Positions 7,204 through 8,319 of a stretch of DNA of 8,319 nt are shown here, in pieces. The DNA comes from Candidatus Borrarchaeota archaeon (lineage in GTDB: Archaea; Asgardarchaeota; Sifarchaeia; Borrarchaeales; Borrarchaeaceae): positions 1-8,319 of the forward strand of contig JAEORY010000164.1 of the NCBI GenBank assembly GCA_016840645.1, read 5' to 3'. Made by a program: the position numbers and the translations under genes. Within the stretch, counting starts at the first letter, position 1; each line of letters starts with the position of its first letter. The notes beneath the pieces were generated by a model. It made no database searches and was not told the origin of the DNA. It worked only from the letters and a program-made list of their open reading frames with translations.

Positions 7204-7227
7204 ACCGCCTTAAAAATATAAAGCGGT
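7204..7227 (+). promoter_or_regulatory. TATA-like promoter flanked by an inverted repeat
   Basis: TTAAAAATATAAAG (7210-7223) resembles an archaeal TATA box and would place transcription start near 7240. It sits inside an inverted repeat ACCGC (7204-7208) / GCGGT (7223-7227), extendable to eight positions with one mismatch. The repeat could be an operator over the TATA box or could simply form a hairpin. It is inferred to drive the HEAT-repeat gene. Confidence 0.4.
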
Positions 7228-7987
7228 GGCATGCTTGGCTAAAATCTCAGGGAGAAATATTGAAGATTGGTTGAAGGATTTGGATGATCCTGACAAGTAT
7301 AATCGTGCAACCGCTTTAGAAACACTCTCTGATGCCATTCTTGAAGATCAAGATTTACTAGATCTTCTTATGCCTCATTTTAAAAGAAAACTGTTAGATA
7401 AATCTTCCTTAGTTCAAATGACTGCAATTGAATCCCTTGGAAAGGTCAGTAAACAACGCCCAGAGTTAGTTTCAGATACTATACCAACTTTAAAAGATTT
7501 TTTAAAAGTTCAAGATCGTTACATCCGTGAAGGAACATTAGAACTTATAGGAGAAATTGGTTCAAGAGAACCTCAGGTAGTTCTAGATTTAATTCCAGAC
7601 ATTATAGCTTTAATAGAAGCTGATGATCCAGAGATTCAAGAAAAAGTTATTGAATCTATTGCGAAGATTCTTTCCACAGACTCGCCCCTTGCTTTTAGTG
7701 ATTTACAGAAGTTTACAAATTTCATGCAATTACCTATACAAGAATTAAGAAAAAAAATCCTCCCAATGCTTGCTTCTAAATTTTCAAGTTTGTTGGTAGA
7801 CCCAGATAACTCTATAAGAAACCAAACTATGGATCTGATCAAATCAGTTTCCAGTAAAGATTTAACTTTTATCAGAGAACTTGTTCCATTCCTTATTGAG
7901 AAATTAGCAGATGAAAGCGTTGCTTCTTCAGTTATTCAGAGTTTAATAGAGTTATTACCTTTGATCCGTGAGGCAATCAGGAAATAG
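7226..7987 (+). CDS. HEAT-repeat protein
   Basis: The frame encodes up to 253 residues made almost wholly of paired amphipathic helices of about 37-40 residues per unit. Examples are SSLVQMTAIESLGKVSKQRP (60-79), RYIREGTLELIGEIGSREPQ (98-117), PEIQEKVIESIAKIL (135-149), NSIRNQTMDLIKSVS (195-209) and SVASSVIQSLIELLP (231-245). This is the HEAT/ARM-like solenoid pattern, with about six units. Such proteins are scaffolds for protein binding; no partner or enzyme activity can be named. There is no signal peptide or membrane helix. The start is uncertain: GTG at 7226 gives the longest form, but a TATA-like box overlaps it, so TTG at 7235 or TTG at 7271 may be the true start, perhaps on a nearly leaderless transcript. 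It follows the Hdr operon by 82 nt with T-runs between, so it is probably a separate transcript with no evident link to electron transfer. Confidence 0.82.
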   Translation: MACLAKISGRNIEDWLKDLDDPDKYNRATALETLSDAILEDQDLLDLLMPHFKRKLLDKSSLVQMTAIESLGKVSKQRPELVSDTIPTLKDFLKVQDRYIREGTLELIGEIGSREPQVVLDLIPDIIALIEADDPEIQEKVIESIAKILSTDSPLAFSDLQKFTNFMQLPIQELRKKILPMLASKFSSLLVDPDNSIRNQTMDLIKSVSSKDLTFIRELVPFLIEKLADESVASSVIQSLIELLPLIREAIRK

Positions 7988-8014
7988 ATTCAAAGAATTA
8001 TCGATGTGAACTAC

Positions 8015-8032
8015 CCCACCCTGACGGATGGG
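8015..8032. repeat. Hairpin in the left arm of the inverted-repeat element
   Basis: CCCACCC (8015-8021) pairs with GGATGGG (8026-8032) around a TGAC loop: seven positions with a single C-A mismatch. Hairpins close to the end are typical of IS200/IS605 termini, where the transposase recognises subterminal stems. Confidence 0.55.
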
Positions 8033-8063
8033 ACTTCCCGCCGATTAAGTTAAAAAACTTCTA

Positions 8064-8111
8064 ATTTCTCTTGGTTTTGTGTTTTTCTTCTATCTCACGA
8101 AAAAGAGAAAT
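8064..8111. terminator. Possible bidirectional terminator between convergent genes
   Basis: ATTTCTCTT (8064-8072) and AAGAGAAAT (8103-8111) are perfect 9-bp inverted arms. T-runs occur on both strands inside: TTTTT at 8082-8086 on plus, and the complement of 8100-8104 on minus. They lie downstream of the HEAT-repeat gene and of the minus-strand gene respectively, so each could end its transcript here. Confidence 0.4.
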
Positions 8112-8128
8112 AAAACAAGAATAAGTCT

Positions 8129-8317
8129 TCAGGGTGGGGTAATTGACTTATGTGTACGTACCCAGTTTATCGCGCTAATTGCAGCTGATGAACCTTCTCC
8201 GATGGCCGTTGCAATTTGCCGTCTTCCACCTGTCACATCTCCTGCTGCAAAAACACCATCAATATTTGTAGCTTGGCTTAAACGATTGACTTTGATAAAA
8301 CCGTTTTTTGTTAATTC
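8129..8317 (-). CDS. trxB: Thioredoxin-reductase-like flavoprotein, C-terminal end only
   Basis: Reading the minus strand from 8317 to a TGA at 8131-8129 gives 62 residues open to the right edge, so the start and most of the gene lie outside the window. They contain IDGVFAAGDVTGGRRQIATA (19-38) followed by IGEGSSAAISAINWVR. This is the conserved FAD-contacting C-terminal motif of the low-molecular-weight thioredoxin reductase family (GVFAAGD, then QxxTAxGxGxxAA). The protein would be cytoplasmic, moving electrons from NAD(P)H or another donor to thioredoxin or a related partner; the CxxC active site is not in view. The last residues (ITPP) and the stop codon lie in the right arm of the inverted-repeat element, so the native C-terminus may have been altered by its insertion. 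Alkyl-hydroperoxide-reductase-type or ferredoxin-dependent relatives share the motif, so the exact enzyme is open. Confidence 0.85.
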   Translation of the reverse strand, partial: ELTKNGFIKVNRLSQATNIDGVFAAGDVTGGRRQIATAIGEGSSAAISAINWVRTHKSITPP

Positions 8318-8319
8318 AA

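Larger units (their letters stand above)
8006..8147. mobile_element. Short inverted-repeat element with IS200/IS605 (TnpB-type) right-end-like termini
   Basis: A 142-bp stretch is bounded by GTGAACTACCCCACCCTGA (8006-8024) and the inverted copy TCAGGGTGGGGTAATTGAC (8129-8147). They match at 17 of 19 positions, with a perfect 13-bp core. Read outward, both arms resemble the right ends of IS200/IS605 elements carrying tnpB (a stem followed by GGGTGGGGTAGTTCAC-like sequence); this likeness is from memory, not a search. The left arm keeps a full hairpin and the right arm only half. The inside is T-rich on the left and A-rich on the right and has no gene. A non-autonomous relic or MITE-like derivative is likely; a purely regulatory palindrome between convergent genes is the alternative. 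Confidence 0.5.

Noticed and set aside
7144..7225. Small coding frame after the frhB-like gene
   Set aside because: Reading on from the TAG gives only 19 codons of low-complexity sequence before TGA, with no start or ribosome site; T-runs explain the region.
7988..8128. CRISPR repeat or small RNA gene between the convergent genes
   Set aside because: There is only one pair of inverted arms and no regularly spaced direct repeats, tRNA-like fold or clear promoter. The T-rich and A-rich content fits termination and an element relic better.
8151..8161. Palindrome GTACGTAC and the flanking repeat of GTA as a regulatory site
   Set aside because: It lies within the conserved C-terminal coding region of the thioredoxin-reductase-like gene (WVRTH) and is explained by codons.

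Overview
The window looks like anaerobic archaeal DNA. It carries three heterodisulfide-reductase subunit A (HdrA) type flavoproteins, a hydrogenase-delta (MvhD) iron-sulfur protein and an F420-dehydrogenase (FrhB/FpoF) type flavoprotein. It is moderately AT-rich, with good Shine-Dalgarno sites (GGAGG), T-run terminators and one TATA-like promoter. The HEAT-repeat protein and the Hdr/Frh gene mix would suit an Asgard, ANME-like or other anaerobic archaeal lineage. Anaerobic bacteria also carry HdrA-MvhD genes, and the sequence alone does not fix the lineage.

From the left edge to about 7143, six plus-strand genes form one tight operon, with gaps of 18, 12 and 4 nt, a 23-nt overlap, then 30 nt. 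They are: (1) a C-terminal HdrA-MvhD fusion whose start lies off the left edge; (2) a short HdrA core starting at TTG, lacking the N-terminal and C-terminal cluster domains; (3) an HdrA with both of those domains but without the inserted ferredoxin and the FAD-domain Cys motif; (4) a free-standing MvhD; (5) a small cysteine-free protein with a winged-helix-like C-terminus; (6) an FpoF-like protein, i.e. a two-cluster ferredoxin fused to an FrhB core. No HdrB or HdrC is present; they may lie upstream.

The likely role is a soluble cytoplasmic flavin-based electron-transfer (bifurcating or confurcating) complex. In this model FrhB exchanges hydride with F420, MvhD passes electrons on, and the HdrA FADs split or merge electron pairs between ferredoxin and another acceptor. 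The most notable feature is that genes 2 and 3 have complementary domain sets, so they probably make a heterodimer equivalent to one HdrA homodimer. Genes 3 and 4 together look like the unfused version of the gene 1 C-terminal half.

After gene 6 comes an 82-nt gap with T-runs and a TATA-like box flanked by a short inverted repeat. It is followed by a HEAT-repeat protein gene (about 7226-7987). On the minus strand, the C-terminal end of a thioredoxin-reductase-like gene enters from the right edge and stops at 8129. Between these convergent genes lies a 142-bp element with 19-bp imperfect terminal inverted repeats resembling IS200/IS605 (TnpB-type) right ends. One arm supplies the stop codon and last residues of the thioredoxin-reductase-like protein.
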